44,658 nt of DNA from an uncultured Bacilli bacterium (GTDB taxonomy: Bacteria; Bacillota_I; Bacilli_A; RF39; UBA660): assembly GCA_947589195.1 (NCBI GenBank), contig CANPZX010000005.1, positions 1 through 44,658 of the forward strand. Reading direction: 5' to 3'. The notes below the pieces were generated by a model. That model ran no database searches and was not told where the DNA came from. It saw only the letters and a program-made list of their open reading frames with translations. Shown in pieces: positions 1-9,800 of this stretch. How positions within the stretch are numbered: the stretch's first letter is position 1; the number at the start of each line of letters is the position of its first letter. A program made the position numbers and the translations under genes.

Positions 1-70
1 TGTTGCATTTATTCCTGCAAAAACACTAGGTTTATCTTTTATTTCAATAGTGTTCCATTTAATTTTTCAT
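1..70 (-). pseudogene. Possible frameshifted 5' end of the next pilus-operon gene (partial)
   Basis: Downstream of the TadZ-like gene there is a ribosome-binding-like TAGGTGA and an ATG at 70, but this frame stops after three codons (ATG AAA AAT TAA). If the A run after the ATG had four As instead of five, the frame would stay open to the window edge and read MKIKWNTIEIKDKPSVF and onward. So a real gene may start here with an indel (a sequencing error, slippage or a true mutation), or it may use another start. Too little is visible to name a function. Confidence 0.25.
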
Positions 71-92
71 TTCACCTATATGTAAATATATT

Positions 93-1085
93 TTATTTAA
101 ATATATTAAATATTTTACCTTTTCCCTCATCAGAAGCATCTAATCTAGCAAAACCCATTTTCATAAGTAAATTAACTAACTCTTTATTAGAACTGTCTTT
201 ATCATCAAAATAAGGCATATTATAAAATACTTTACTGTGAGATTCATATTCAAATTCATGAACATCACTTTCACTTAAAATACTACGGTTCAAAACAATT
301 CTTTTTCCCGCTAATTTTTCAAAAGCCCTCTTATCTTGTCTAATTAACTTATTTAATTTAATTAAACCGGGTTCTATTAAATACAATACTTCCGTACAAG
401 CACTAATACTACCTTGATCATTTAAATCTACTAAAATAACATCTTTATCTTGATTGGCGGCAATAAAAGCTGGTAAATCTAAACTAGAGCAATTCTTTAA
501 ACTTTTATCATTTAAATACATAAAGTCATGTTCATCTACTTCAACCGCTAAAACATTATATTTCTTTTCTAAAATCTTTTTAGCCATATATGTAAAAGTC
601 GTAGACCCAGCATGAGGTGTCACATTTTTAATTCCTAAGATACGCATATTATATCTTCTATTATCTACATTAGGATAATTATTATCAAAATTATTATTGG
701 CACTATTTAATAAATGATATTGCGCGACATCTTTATAAGAATTAGGATTATCCACTAAAAACTTAATAGAGTCAATATTTCGGGTAAAATTATATATTCC
801 CATTGACACTAAACTAGACAAATAACTAGGACTATTAACTACTTCTGAATCATCTAATAATAAAATAATATTACCCACATCAATATTCATCGATAAATTT
901 TGAATGGTTTCGATATTTTGATAATCTTTAATCGCCGTAATATCTAATATCATTTTATTGTAATAAAAATTAGTAAACTGATTAACTAATTCATCAATTG
1001 TAAAAACTCCCGTGATAGCTTTAATAATATCAATATCTAAATTACTTAAATCATTATAATATTTATTGGAAACTATTACATTCAT
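93..1085 (-). CDS. TadZ/CpaE-like pilus localisation protein with degenerate P-loop
   Basis: This 330-residue cytoplasmic protein is the last complete gene of the Tad-like operon. Residues 1-125 look like an atypical receiver-like domain, and residues 147-310 look like a ParA/MinD-type fold. The expected Walker A loop is at 155-164 (VTPHAGSTT), which aligns with the deviant KGGxGKTT loop but has no lysine. ATP binding or hydrolysis is therefore doubtful. In Tad systems TadZ/CpaE is the ParA-like protein that places the pilus machine at its cell site, and it is often catalytically atypical. The assignment rests on operon position and this loop, and similarity to named families is weak. It ends 92 bases from the window edge. 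Confidence 0.6.
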   Translation of the reverse strand: MNVIVSNKYYNDLSNLDIDIIKAITGVFTIDELVNQFTNFYYNKMILDITAIKDYQNIETIQNLSMNIDVGNIILLLDDSEVVNSPSYLSSLVSMGIYNFTRNIDSIKFLVDNPNSYKDVAQYHLLNSANNNFDNNYPNVDNRRYNMRILGIKNVTPHAGSTTFTYMAKKILEKKYNVLAVEVDEHDFMYLNDKSLKNCSSLDLPAFIAANQDKDVILVDLNDQGSISACTEVLYLIEPGLIKLNKLIRQDKRAFEKLAGKRIVLNRSILSESDVHEFEYESHSKVFYNMPYFDDKDSSNKELVNLLMKMGFARLDASDEGKGKIFNIFK

Positions 1086-1111
1086 ATATACTCTTCTTTC
1101 TATTCAAGCAA

Positions 1112-1564
1112 TTATACCATACTATTATTTGGAAAACGTATTTCCATTGTTTGACCACTTATTTCAAAAGCCGAAAAGTCTCCTAAAATAGGTAAAGTAA
1201 AAGATAAAAATAAATGGACACTATAAATTGTTTTATTATTACCAGAATAACTTCTTTCAATACAATAATAATATTCCTTTTTATTATTTTCTACTTTTTC
1301 TAACGTATTACCACTTAAATCACTAGCCCCATATCCTGAAGAACATGGCTTTTTAGCTTTATAATTACTTTTCCGTAAGAAATTATTTATTAAACCAATA
1401 GCTTCATTAGTTGCCCCTTCTTTTTCTTCTAAAATAGTTAAAATATCATTTTTCATTTGGAAAGTTTTAGTATAATTAATAGTTATTGATAAAAAAGCCA
1501 CAAAAATAAGCATAAACGTTATTACTAAAGCCATAATCCATGTTCCACCTAACGTCTCGCGCAT
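1112..1564 (-). CDS. TadE/TadF-like minor pseudopilin A
   Basis: The protein has 150 residues. It begins MRETLGGTW, followed by one hydrophobic helix (about residues 8-30) and an extracellular domain with two cysteines (about 73 and 101) that could form a disulfide. It is a paralog of the next gene upstream, sharing the M-R-E-x-x-G-G-x-W start, the helix and the end pattern (F-x-I-x-G-x-T). Single-helix proteins beside the TadC gene are normally TadE/TadF-type minor pseudopilins that prime or tip the pilus. That role is inferred from architecture and position. It lies 17 bases downstream of its paralog and shares the operon. Confidence 0.6.
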   Translation of the reverse strand: MRETLGGTWIMALVITFMLIFVAFLSITINYTKTFQMKNDILTILEEKEGATNEAIGLINNFLRKSNYKAKKPCSSGYGASDLSGNTLEKVENNKKEYYYCIERSYSGNNKTIYSVHLFLSFTLPILGDFSAFEISGQTMEIRFPNNSMV

Positions 1565-1580
1565 CTTTCCACCTCCAAAA

Positions 1581-2030
1581 TTACATTACTCTCGTATCAC
1601 CAGTTATTTGAAAATTAAAAAAATTATTAAATATTGGTAAATCCAATTTATAAAAAACAACTACTTTATAAAAATATTTATCCGGTAATTCATCAGAATT
1701 TACATTACGAGCTTTAATTTTTTTAATACAAAAAGCTGAACTACGACTATCAAGATCACCATTTCGATTTATTCCGGTATATCCTCCCGGACAACTACCA
1801 GTAGTTCGATAAGCCACTCCATTAATCGCCGCAACTATATCTTGAACTGATGCATCATCCGTGGGATTAGTTAAATCCATCCCATCTTGAAGTTCAATAG
1901 CTGTTATAATACTATTTTTGACATTAAATGCTTTGGAATGATTAATTGCTAAGCATAAATAACCTACAAATATTAAAATTATGGCCACAACTATTTGAAA
2001 TAGCCAACTACCACCTATCGCTTCACGCAT
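1581..2030 (-). CDS. TadE/TadF-like minor pseudopilin B
   Basis: The protein has 149 residues. It starts MREAIGGSW, has a transmembrane helix at about residues 9-30, and then an extracellular domain with two cysteines (about 80 and 99). Its C-terminus (NFFNFQITGDTRVM) matches the end pattern of the neighbouring paralog. The two probably arose by tandem duplication. A minor pseudopilin role in the Tad-like pilus is inferred from operon context, since no catalytic motif is present. An AGGTGATA-type ribosome binding site precedes the ATG. Confidence 0.6.
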   Translation of the reverse strand: MREAIGGSWLFQIVVAIILIFVGYLCLAINHSKAFNVKNSIITAIELQDGMDLTNPTDDASVQDIVAAINGVAYRTTGSCPGGYTGINRNGDLDSRSSAFCIKKIKARNVNSDELPDKYFYKVVVFYKLDLPIFNNFFNFQITGDTRVM

Positions 2031-2051
2031 AATATCACCTACTTATATCAT

Positions 2052-2294
2052 TTAACCTTTCCAAACGCATTTAAAAGAACCACCAACTTGGCTTCCACTA
2101 CTTGTATAATATTGACATGTTGCCATCCCATCAGATACGCTATTAGCATCACATACAGCATCTCTGCACTTACTATTAGCAACAAGGGTTTCTTTAAGTG
2201 AAGGCCAAAGAACAGTAAAGAAAAAGGCCGACATTACGCCTATTGCAACTACTACAAAAACAGTCATATTAAGCTCACCTGTGGCCTCTTTCAT
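2052..2294 (-). CDS. Small Flp-like pilin with extended C-terminus
   Basis: The protein has 80 residues. The N-terminus MKEATGELNMTV is the same as in the smaller pilin just upstream and is followed by a hydrophobic helix to about residue 33. After the helix comes a short four-cysteine domain (C-x4-C, then two more). This is the layout of an Flp-type pilin: a short leader, an assembly helix and a tiny head. It may be a second structural or minor pilin. A GAAAGAGGT ribosome binding site precedes the ATG. The cleavage site cannot be fixed from sequence, and no prepilin peptidase is in the window. Confidence 0.6.
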   Translation of the reverse strand: MKEATGELNMTVFVVVAIGVMSAFFFTVLWPSLKETLVANSKCRDAVCDANSVSDGMATCQYYTSSGSQVGGSFKCVWKG

Positions 2295-2318
2295 ATTCTA
2301 TTACCTCTTTCTTTTTTA

Positions 2319-2492
2319 TTAATTCATATCACAAGATTCGCCATTCCATGTACCGCCACCATTTTCGCAAGTGGTTTTACCTACACTATTTTTAATAGCT
2401 GGCCATACAACGGCATAGAAGAATGCTGCTACAGCTGCAATAGCAACTACTGTAATAACAGTCATATTAAGTTCACCTGTTGCTTCCTTCAT
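2319..2492 (-). CDS. 57-residue Flp-like pilin, likely major subunit
   Basis: I translated this small gene by hand. It begins MKEATGELNMTV, continues through a 20-residue hydrophobic helix rich in Ala and Val that ends in VVWP, and closes with a short head containing two cysteines (residues 42 and 54), a GGGTWNGE turn and the end CDMN. It has the strongest Shine-Dalgarno sequence of the operon (AAGGAGG, 8 bases before the ATG). Its size matches known Flp major pilins, and it lies between tadC and the other pilin genes. Major-pilin status is inferred from small size, strong ribosome binding site and position. Confidence 0.7.
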   Translation of the reverse strand: MKEATGELNMTVITVVAIAAVAAFFYAVVWPAIKNSVGKTTCENGGGTWNGESCDMN

Positions 2493-2550
2493 CTTATTAC
2501 CTCCTTACTATATTATTGTACCTTAATATTATTTAATTATCAATATTTTT

Positions 2551-3339
2551 TTAGGTATTCATCATCATCATAACCGCAAATACCATTAAAATCATAACCC
2601 CTAACCCAGTTGTTACTAACATACTCATAGTCTTTGATTCCATTTTATCTAATCTATTTTTATACATTGTTTCTCGAGCTTTTTGTTGTAAATTAGAAAT
2701 AGTTTTCGAAAATGCTAACAATTGATCTTGTTTATGCTCTTGTCTACCTAAACTTAAACGATATAAAAGCCGCATCATTCGCATTGAATCGCGAACCGGA
2801 TATTGTTTAGCAAAATTAACATATGGATCTATTGTATCATTACCAGCATTAATTTCATTAATTAATTCTTGTAATCCATCTTTAAATATTGGCGGAGCAT
2901 CATTAATTGATTTTCCTAAAGCTACGGGTACTGTATAGTGTTGAATCAATATTTCTAAACTTTTTAGATAATGTGGAAGCATTGAATCAATCTCATTTAA
3001 ATGAGCTTTATAATATTTTTTAATATTTAAATAATCTAACTTAAATACTAAGAAACCACCAATAACGGAAAATAAAATAGTTACATAATTAAGTTTAGAA
3101 ATAAAGCAAAATATTAATACAATAATAACTATTACACCATTTCTAATTCTTTTATTAAATAAAATATCCGCATTGGCCCCATCACCATATTTAGCTCTTA
3201 CATAAAAGTCCCAATCATCTTCTTTTAATTTTCGAAATAAAACTTCATTATCTTGAATAAATTTATTAGTATTAATTCTTCCCGTATAAATCATTACAAA
3301 AAGGATTATTACCCCAATTATTAATATTTCTACTGCCAT
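2551..3339 (-). CDS. tadC: TadC-like type II secretion F-domain membrane protein
   Basis: The protein is 262 residues from the ATG at 3339. That start is preferred because it follows the upstream stop codon by one base; a longer reading would overlap tadB. There is an N-terminal helix (about 3-20), a central pair (about 67-105) and a C-terminal helix (about 240-260). Between them lies the cytoplasmic helical region typical of GspF/TadC platform proteins (SMLPHYLKSLEILI and RLLYRLSLG segments). With TadB it forms the inner-membrane platform on which the TadA ATPase drives pilin addition. It is translationally coupled to tadB. Confidence 0.75.
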   Translation of the reverse strand: MAVEILIIGVIILFVMIYTGRINTNKFIQDNEVLFRKLKEDDWDFYVRAKYGDGANADILFNKRIRNGVIVIIVLIFCFISKLNYVTILFSVIGGFLVFKLDYLNIKKYYKAHLNEIDSMLPHYLKSLEILIQHYTVPVALGKSINDAPPIFKDGLQELINEINAGNDTIDPYVNFAKQYPVRDSMRMMRLLYRLSLGRQEHKQDQLLAFSKTISNLQQKARETMYKNRLDKMESKTMSMLVTTGLGVMILMVFAVMMMMNT

Positions 3340-3340
3340 A

Positions 3341-4234
3341 TTACTCAGCCCCCACATTCTCGTTATAGAACTTCTCGCCACTTAATAAGAACATACTATT
3401 AACTATAATAATGGCATGAAGAATTATTTTAACAATAATCTGATCTAATAATTCAATATAACTATCCGTACCTAATAAAAACTGCATCGCCATAACCAGT
3501 AAGAACAAAGCTAAACCAAAAGTAATAAACTTTTTATGGAATTGTTTTCGATCAGCTTGATCGCGGTATACTCCCTCAACTAAAGCATCAATATCTTGCG
3601 ACATATTTTCTAAAGCTTCACCCGAATCTTTAGCACCTTCTTTAGTTATTTGTAAAAATAATTGATTCATATTTTTTACCATATAAAACGGATATTTTTG
3701 ATTAAAAAACTCAATCGATTCATCAATTGTTCCATTTTGATAAGACATATCAATCATCGTTTTTACATCTGCTAAAACCGGATCTTCTAAAATACCCGAA
3801 TCTCTTACTCCCTCTAAAGACTTAACAAAACTTTGAGTAGTTGTAAATTCCATTATAACGTTAGTCGTATATACTTGGACTTGTTCAAATATAAATTCAC
3901 TATAAATTTTCTTATAACGTAAATAAGTTAAATAAGGAATAAATAAAACCGCAACCCCAGCATAAATAACTGCAATTATAATATTATAAAAATATAAATA
4001 AGAGATACCCCCAGCTACCCCGGCAAATAACAAAGCTTGAGTAGCATATTCTTTCATGGTAAAATCTTGTCCTAAAGCTTTTACTTTTTCTCTTACTTCT
4101 TTATAACTATAAGGAGCATATTTATTATAAACATCTCTTACTTGCGTAACAAAGAATTTATAAACATTTTCTCCTTTATTTAAACGATAAGATATTACAT
4201 AGATTGCAATTATTAATAAAAGAATTAATTCCAT
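3341..4234 (-). CDS. tadB: TadB-like type II secretion F-domain membrane protein
   Basis: The protein has 297 residues. It has an N-terminal helix (about 1-17), a central pair (about 65-105), a cytoplasmic helical domain (about 110-230) and C-terminal helices (about 236-290), the usual layout of GspF/TadB proteins. The segment ITKEGAKDSGEALENMSQDI resembles the F-domain signature region. It sits directly between the ATPase gene and tadC, the standard tadA-tadB-tadC order. It is expected to be the partner platform protein of TadC. Confidence 0.75.
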   Translation of the reverse strand: MELILLLIIAIYVISYRLNKGENVYKFFVTQVRDVYNKYAPYSYKEVREKVKALGQDFTMKEYATQALLFAGVAGGISYLYFYNIIIAVIYAGVAVLFIPYLTYLRYKKIYSEFIFEQVQVYTTNVIMEFTTTQSFVKSLEGVRDSGILEDPVLADVKTMIDMSYQNGTIDESIEFFNQKYPFYMVKNMNQLFLQITKEGAKDSGEALENMSQDIDALVEGVYRDQADRKQFHKKFITFGLALFLLVMAMQFLLGTDSYIELLDQIIVKIILHAIIIVNSMFLLSGEKFYNENVGAE

Positions 4235-4251
4235 AGTCTACCTCTTTTCTT

Positions 4252-5541
4252 TTATATTGTTCCACTAGGATTAACAGGATTTAAATTTACGTTATTCATT
4301 GGATTTACTGTTGGTGTTTGGGCTACATTAGCATTAACAGCAGTCGTATTTCCACTAGGATTAACGTTATTATTTACTTGGGGATTAGGTTGTCCTCCCG
4401 GATTGTTATTTAAAGGAATTGGTTTTACGACTTCTTCTTTCGGCTTTTCGCTTGGGGCAGTGACCCCTGTTGTTTCATCAGTTCTAAAGATATTCTCTGG
4501 TAAAATTACCCCTTGAACCGCTAAATAATCTCTTAAATGTTTTGTAGGATTTTGCAAAGTAAATTTACCATCCATCGATTTTTGAAATATTACATTAGAT
4601 TTAGGATTATTATCATCATCAACATAAAATTCACAAATTTCCATAATTTCTCTTTGAAAACGTCCCAATTCGGTACTTAAATATCCTTTAACATATATTC
4701 CAATTTGCACATAACGATGAATTGTTGCTAAAAATTGATTAACATCCAAATTGGATTCTAGTAAGCTATACATCCGCATCGGAATTGATGAAGCTTTATC
4801 AGCATGGATAGTCGAAATAATATGGTGACCTGAAGAAATCGAGTTTCTAACAGCCAAAACAGCTTCGGCACTACGAACTTCGGATAACAATATCCAAATC
4901 GGGTTTTGCCGCATACAAGTTACTAATACATCAGTATAAGAAGCTACATTATTAGTTTTCATCGCCACAATATCCCGATTAGGATAAATTCGGTCTAAGT
5001 GTAACTCTAAAGTATCTTCAATGGTAATAATTTTTTCATTTTCTTTAGTCGTACTAGCTAAATATTTAACTAGCTCAGTTTTACCAGAACCAGTTTCTCC
5101 AGCAACAATAATATTAGCATGTCCTTGAACACATTGTAATAAAAAGTCAAGTAAATCACTAGTAACATATTTTTCATTAATTAACTTTTCTCTATTTAAT
5201 CTAATTTTAGCTGGAGTTTTCCGAATTAAAACCGCAATACCATTCGTCGCAATTGATTCATGAACAAAATTAAACCGTAACTCTAAACTTTCAGCATCTA
5301 AGAAAGGATGCGCCATATTAAAAGTTTTACCCATTGTATTAGCACATTGGAAAGCAATTTTTTCCATTAAAGCATTATTAATTGACGGTCTTTCTACTTT
5401 AATAACACCTTTAGAAAGGGTTTTTACCCAAATTTGACCACCATTACTATAAGAAATATCGGTAATATCATCTAATCTTAAAAATTCTTCAAGTGGTCCA
5501 AAATCAACTTGGGAGAATATTGCTTGGTTATTATCATTCAT
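4252..5541 (-). CDS. tadA: TadA/CpaF-type pilus assembly ATPase
   Basis: This 429-residue secretion ATPase powers pilin assembly. It has a Walker A motif GETGSGKT at 148-155, an Asp box ITIEDTLEL at 172-180, a Walker B segment ending LLSEVRSAEA at about 218-227, and a His box HHIISTIHADKA at 239-250. In most family members the Walker B end reads GEVRG; here it is SEVRS, but the glutamate is kept, so activity is likely. The last 65 or so residues are a low-complexity Pro/Asn/Val tail not typical of the family. The gene lies upstream of tadB and tadC with short gaps. Confidence 0.9.
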   Translation of the reverse strand: MNDNNQAIFSQVDFGPLEEFLRLDDITDISYSNGGQIWVKTLSKGVIKVERPSINNALMEKIAFQCANTMGKTFNMAHPFLDAESLELRFNFVHESIATNGIAVLIRKTPAKIRLNREKLINEKYVTSDLLDFLLQCVQGHANIIVAGETGSGKTELVKYLASTTKENEKIITIEDTLELHLDRIYPNRDIVAMKTNNVASYTDVLVTCMRQNPIWILLSEVRSAEAVLAVRNSISSGHHIISTIHADKASSIPMRMYSLLESNLDVNQFLATIHRYVQIGIYVKGYLSTELGRFQREIMEICEFYVDDDNNPKSNVIFQKSMDGKFTLQNPTKHLRDYLAVQGVILPENIFRTDETTGVTAPSEKPKEEVVKPIPLNNNPGGQPNPQVNNNVNPSGNTTAVNANVAQTPTVNPMNNVNLNPVNPSGTI

Positions 5542-5567
5542 ATAATTTGCCCCTTTCTAAATATTAA

Positions 5568-6401
5568 TTAACCATTATTAGTACCATCATCGGTATTATT
5601 GTTATTATTGTTGTTATTATTATTTTGATTTTGTGGAACTGTAGCACTCTTCGATAAGATAAATGCTGTAATATAATCACTAGTAATCCATGTTTCTCCA
5701 GGATTTGCACTATATGAAGCATTTCTTGGTACTGGTACAATATCTAATCCTAGATATTCAGCCTTTTTTAAAAGCTCATACATTTCAGTTGGTACCGCGA
5801 AACTCATAACAGCTGGTGTTCTTGATTCTACAGTTGTTTCAAATACATGATTACCTTGACTATCTTTCACGGCATTAATTTCAATACTTTCAATATATTT
5901 AGCATAAATTAATTTTCCTGTATCATCTTTTCCGTGAATATATAAGTCAATATAATTTCCTGGATACATTGAATTACCATATGTCGTCATTAAGTTAACA
6001 TTTAAATTATAAACTGTATAGCCATCTGGAATGTCGGCAAATCCAGAATCAGGCATTTCGTCTGAAGATAGTATTTGTCCAGTATAGAACATACTATTAG
6101 CTGGAATAGTTGTTCCAAAAGCAACATATTGATTAACAATTTTGTTAACATCTGTAATCAAATTCTTACTATTGGAAACAACACTTCTTGATACTTCCAT
6201 ATAACCAATCATATCACTTGTAATCAAAGTTCTTGATGACAAATCTTCTTTAGCATAAGGCACTCTAATTGGTGTCGTTGCTTGATTAACTCGGTAATTA
6301 TAGCCAATATATAAAACTATAACTCCTAATATCACACCAATAATTGTGACAGTATTTTTATTACCTAAAAATCTTTTAATAGTTGTTAATATATTTCCCA
6401 T
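5568..6401 (-). CDS. CpaB/RcpC-like pilus assembly protein (SAF domain)
   Basis: The protein has 277 residues. A cytoplasmic start is followed by one helix at about 17-35. An extracytoplasmic part then begins VPYAKEDLSSRTLITSDMIG, the pattern of an SAF domain as in CpaB/RcpC. The next region (GYTVYNLNVNLMTTYG, PGNYIDLYIHG) matches the RcpC/CpaB domain. The protein ends in a run of ten asparagines plus TDDGTNNG. In Tad systems CpaB is a periplasmic or cell-wall component. In a Gram-positive it would lie outside the membrane. It is in the same operon as tadA. Confidence 0.75.
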   Translation of the reverse strand: MGNILTTIKRFLGNKNTVTIIGVILGVIVLYIGYNYRVNQATTPIRVPYAKEDLSSRTLITSDMIGYMEVSRSVVSNSKNLITDVNKIVNQYVAFGTTIPANSMFYTGQILSSDEMPDSGFADIPDGYTVYNLNVNLMTTYGNSMYPGNYIDLYIHGKDDTGKLIYAKYIESIEINAVKDSQGNHVFETTVESRTPAVMSFAVPTEMYELLKKAEYLGLDIVPVPRNASYSANPGETWITSDYITAFILSKSATVPQNQNNNNNNNNNNTDDGTNNG

Positions 6402-6423
6402 TCTTTACTCCTCCTTATTTTTC

Positions 6424-6831
6424 TTAATCCTCTGGCATTAACTCTAAAATTGCATCTACTTTATTAACAATATCAAATGAATTAACATCTCCCATAACAC
6501 TAAAGGTACCTGATTTAGATGTAACTTTAACGCTTACCTTAGGAGGACATTCATAAATATCATAAAAATCAAATTGGTAAGTACTTAAACTAACATTTTC
6601 GGAAAACCGGGAAACGAAAGATTCAATAAATACTTCCGCATTAATTGCCAGCTCTCCATATTCCCGATAATATCCGTAATCAATTGCATCAATCATGGCT
6701 GCTTGAGCTGTTTCTTTTACTAAATAATAATCTTGTGTATTCTTTGTCGTAATATTGGATACTAACATTAATATTACTATTACAAAACTTCCTAGTAACA
6801 TTAACCAGTAACCCCAGTATGATTCTTTCAT
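6424..6831 (-). CDS. Pilin-like single-helix membrane protein
   Basis: The protein has 135 residues. It begins MKESYWGYW and has one transmembrane helix (about 8-27), then a mainly alpha/beta domain with one cysteine. The start resembles the other pilin-like proteins of the operon (M-K/R-E near a G-x-W). It lies three bases downstream of the giant secreted protein and before the CpaB-like gene. A role as minor pseudopilin or assembly factor is inferred. I do not recognise a catalytic motif. Confidence 0.55.
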   Translation of the reverse strand: MKESYWGYWLMLLGSFVIVILMLVSNITTKNTQDYYLVKETAQAAMIDAIDYGYYREYGELAINAEVFIESFVSRFSENVSLSTYQFDFYDIYECPPKVSVKVTSKSGTFSVMGDVNSFDIVNKVDAILELMPED

Positions 6832-6834
6832 CTG

Positions 6835-9800
6835 TTACCTAATACCTACCTTCCATTTTGGACCTATAATATCAGCAAGTGGATCTCGTTTTTCTGCCGC
6901 CAAGTATGGTGTTGCATTAGGATATACATTCCAAACTAAATTAGCTTTAGATATTGAAAGATACGTACCACTACTTAAGAATGAACTTGTCGCATATAAA
7001 TTCTTATATAAGCCATCATCACTATCATGGAATACAATCCCATTAGCATCATAATAAGCATTACCGCCTAAGACGCTTTTATTTCTATTTCTTATTTCTT
7101 TTTGTTGTGATGGGGTAATAGTTATTGAATATAAAGGTGTTATATAAGCTTTTTCCCCTTTTTGTTCAATTTCATTTCTAGCATCTGTTCCTTTTTCATC
7201 ACTCCAGTTTGGTCCTGCTGCTCTACTATTAAATAAATTAGTTAAGGATACTGGACGATAGAAATATTTTTCATCATCAGTTAAAATACAACCTTTATCT
7301 GTACAGAAATTACAATATTTACCAACACATCCCGAACTACATTCATCACCACATGGAGGTATAATTTCACAATACGGTTCGTCACTATCACTAATAGTTA
7401 CGTCACAAGAGAATCCATCTGGCATTAAATTAGGACATTCACAACTATATGTACATTCTGGGCAATCAACAACATAAACACAAACATAATTTAAATTCGA
7501 ATCTAAAGAGCCCGCAACTGAATCAAGTCTTCCTAATACACAAGATGAATTATCATAATATTGACCAACATTAGAGAAATTCAAGATCCAATTATATACA
7601 CCATAATCAGTATTCATTGCTACTGGGAATATCGCTCCTAAATAAGAATAATTAGTATGTAAATCACTTCCCGGTTGAAGCGTATCTATAATTCCATGCG
7701 GATAATTAGATTGAAATTGTTGAAGATTTTGATATGAAGCTGAACCGGTAGCATCTTTTTTAACATATTTGATATTCGTGGCAAATTTAGCTTTATTATC
7801 ACTAGTTATAACTACATCATTACCATTAAATGATATAGAAGGATAACCATATTCTTTAAGTAAAGAATTAAGATCTTGTGTAACATTGTTATATTCATCA
7901 TCAACATTATCACTACTAGAACCATATGCTGATGAATTATTAACAACATCCGGTCCTGATGATTGAGTGAAATTAATATTCGTATTATATTGTTCTTGAT
8001 AATCAAATTGAACATCTGGATCAAAGCAGTAATCCGTATTCCAATCATAACAAGCAGTTATCTTCTTTAATGTCGCTGCAATTCGATCACTTGCATCTCT
8101 AATAGCTCGTTTTTTAGCATCTAAATCAAAGGTTGGTTTTTGTCCTAAATCTTTACCAGTTTCATTTGGACAAGGTTTTCTATCATATCTTTGACATGTC
8201 CAAGTTGCTCCTTCTACTCCCACGGCATTATTGGTACAAACATGCATTTCATTAGAATTACCTGGAACTTCATAAGAACAATTTTTTTGATCTATAGTAC
8301 ATGCATCAGGTTTTGGTTGAGTCCAATTATCTTTAGAATGTAATTCCCATGCTGCTACACAACTAGGATCAACTCCTGAACATGTTTTACCCCAACTCAT
8401 TTCATCATCAGTTAATCTTACAGTTGTTAATTTATCTTTAACAATTGTATATTGATTAGTTGTAGCATCAACAAGTCTTAAAGAATATTCATAAATACTT
8501 TTACTTCTTGAAGTCTCTGGAACAGACCACCAAGAATTAACACCATTACAAGCATTAGCTTTAGCATTTACTAATAAATCATTTTTTGCCATCGCTTCTA
8601 AATAATCATTTAAAGCTTTAACTAAGGCTTCTTGTTGGGTCTTTATATCATTTTTAAATCCTGAATAATTTATTTTAGAAGTGTAACATGTTTTAGTCCC
8701 ATTAACTCTAACTGAACTTAAATTAAAGTAACTACCACTAGTGGTAAATTGCGCACCCGGCATGGACATATGATAATCTTCTTTACACCATACAGAACAA
8801 TAAGGATTATCATCATAACCTTCCATTCCATATGAATTACCATCTTCATCAGTTTCCCCAATTATACAAGCTTTAATATCAGTAGGTGCAGTAATAGTTA
8901 TACTGCCACCTCCCGTATCACAGAAAGTTGGTTTAGTTATGGTTGTCTTTTGATCACATTGTTTTACTTCAACGTCAAAACAATATTTATCTTTATATGG
9001 ACCACTTGGAATACCCGTTACAGTTCCAATAACATAATTACAAGAATTACTACTACCTGATCCAGATTCACCTTCTGTTCCAGTGGTTCCGCCTGTTCCG
9101 CCTGTTCCGCCTGTTCCGCCTGTTCCACCAGTTCCACCGGTTCCGCCTGTTCCACCAGTTCCACCAGTTCCACCAGTTCCGCCAGAGCCACCTGTTCCAC
9201 CGGTACCGCCAGAGCCGCCAGTTCCAGTGGTTCCGCCTGTTCCGCCAGAGCCACCGGTTCCGCCAGTTCCGCCTGTCCCATCAGTTTTGGATCCATCTTT
9301 ACCCGTTAAAGTATTGTATAAATCTAAAGTCATATCCGAACCATCTATAAATGTAATATTTCCTTGAGTTTGTTTACCTGTAGATGGACAATATAAGGCA
9401 ACTTTACCTCCACTTGGAACTCCCGGAATTTCTGGAATACTTGAACCTGGAGTCCCTGGAGTTCCTGAAGTACCAGGTGTTCCCGGAGTACCAGGTGTTC
9501 CCGGAGTACTAGGAGTACCAGGTGTTCCTGGAGTACCAGGAGTACTAGGGGTGCCTGGGGTGCCTGGAGTACCAGGTGTTCCTGGAGTACCAGGTGTCCC
9601 TGGAGTACCAGGTGTTCCCGGAGTACCAGGTGTTCCCGGAGTACCAGGTGTTCCTGGAGTATCATCACCAGAAGGATTACCACTACAGAAATCATATTTT
9701 GCATCAATTGTATAAGTACAAGCTTTTGTTGTTAAAGATACCGTAATATGATAAATATTACCTTCATAACTTTTTTTCGTTATTGTACAATTTGTACATG

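Noticed and set aside
9083-9367. Plus-strand frame of Pro-Val repeats opposite the Gly-rich array
   Set aside because: It is the complement of the Gly-Gly-Thr repeat in the large secreted protein. It has no ribosome binding site, and its composition is forced by the repeat.
9018-9707. Alternate minus-strand frames through the repeat arrays
   Set aside because: They are low-complexity shadows of the coding frame, with no start signals.
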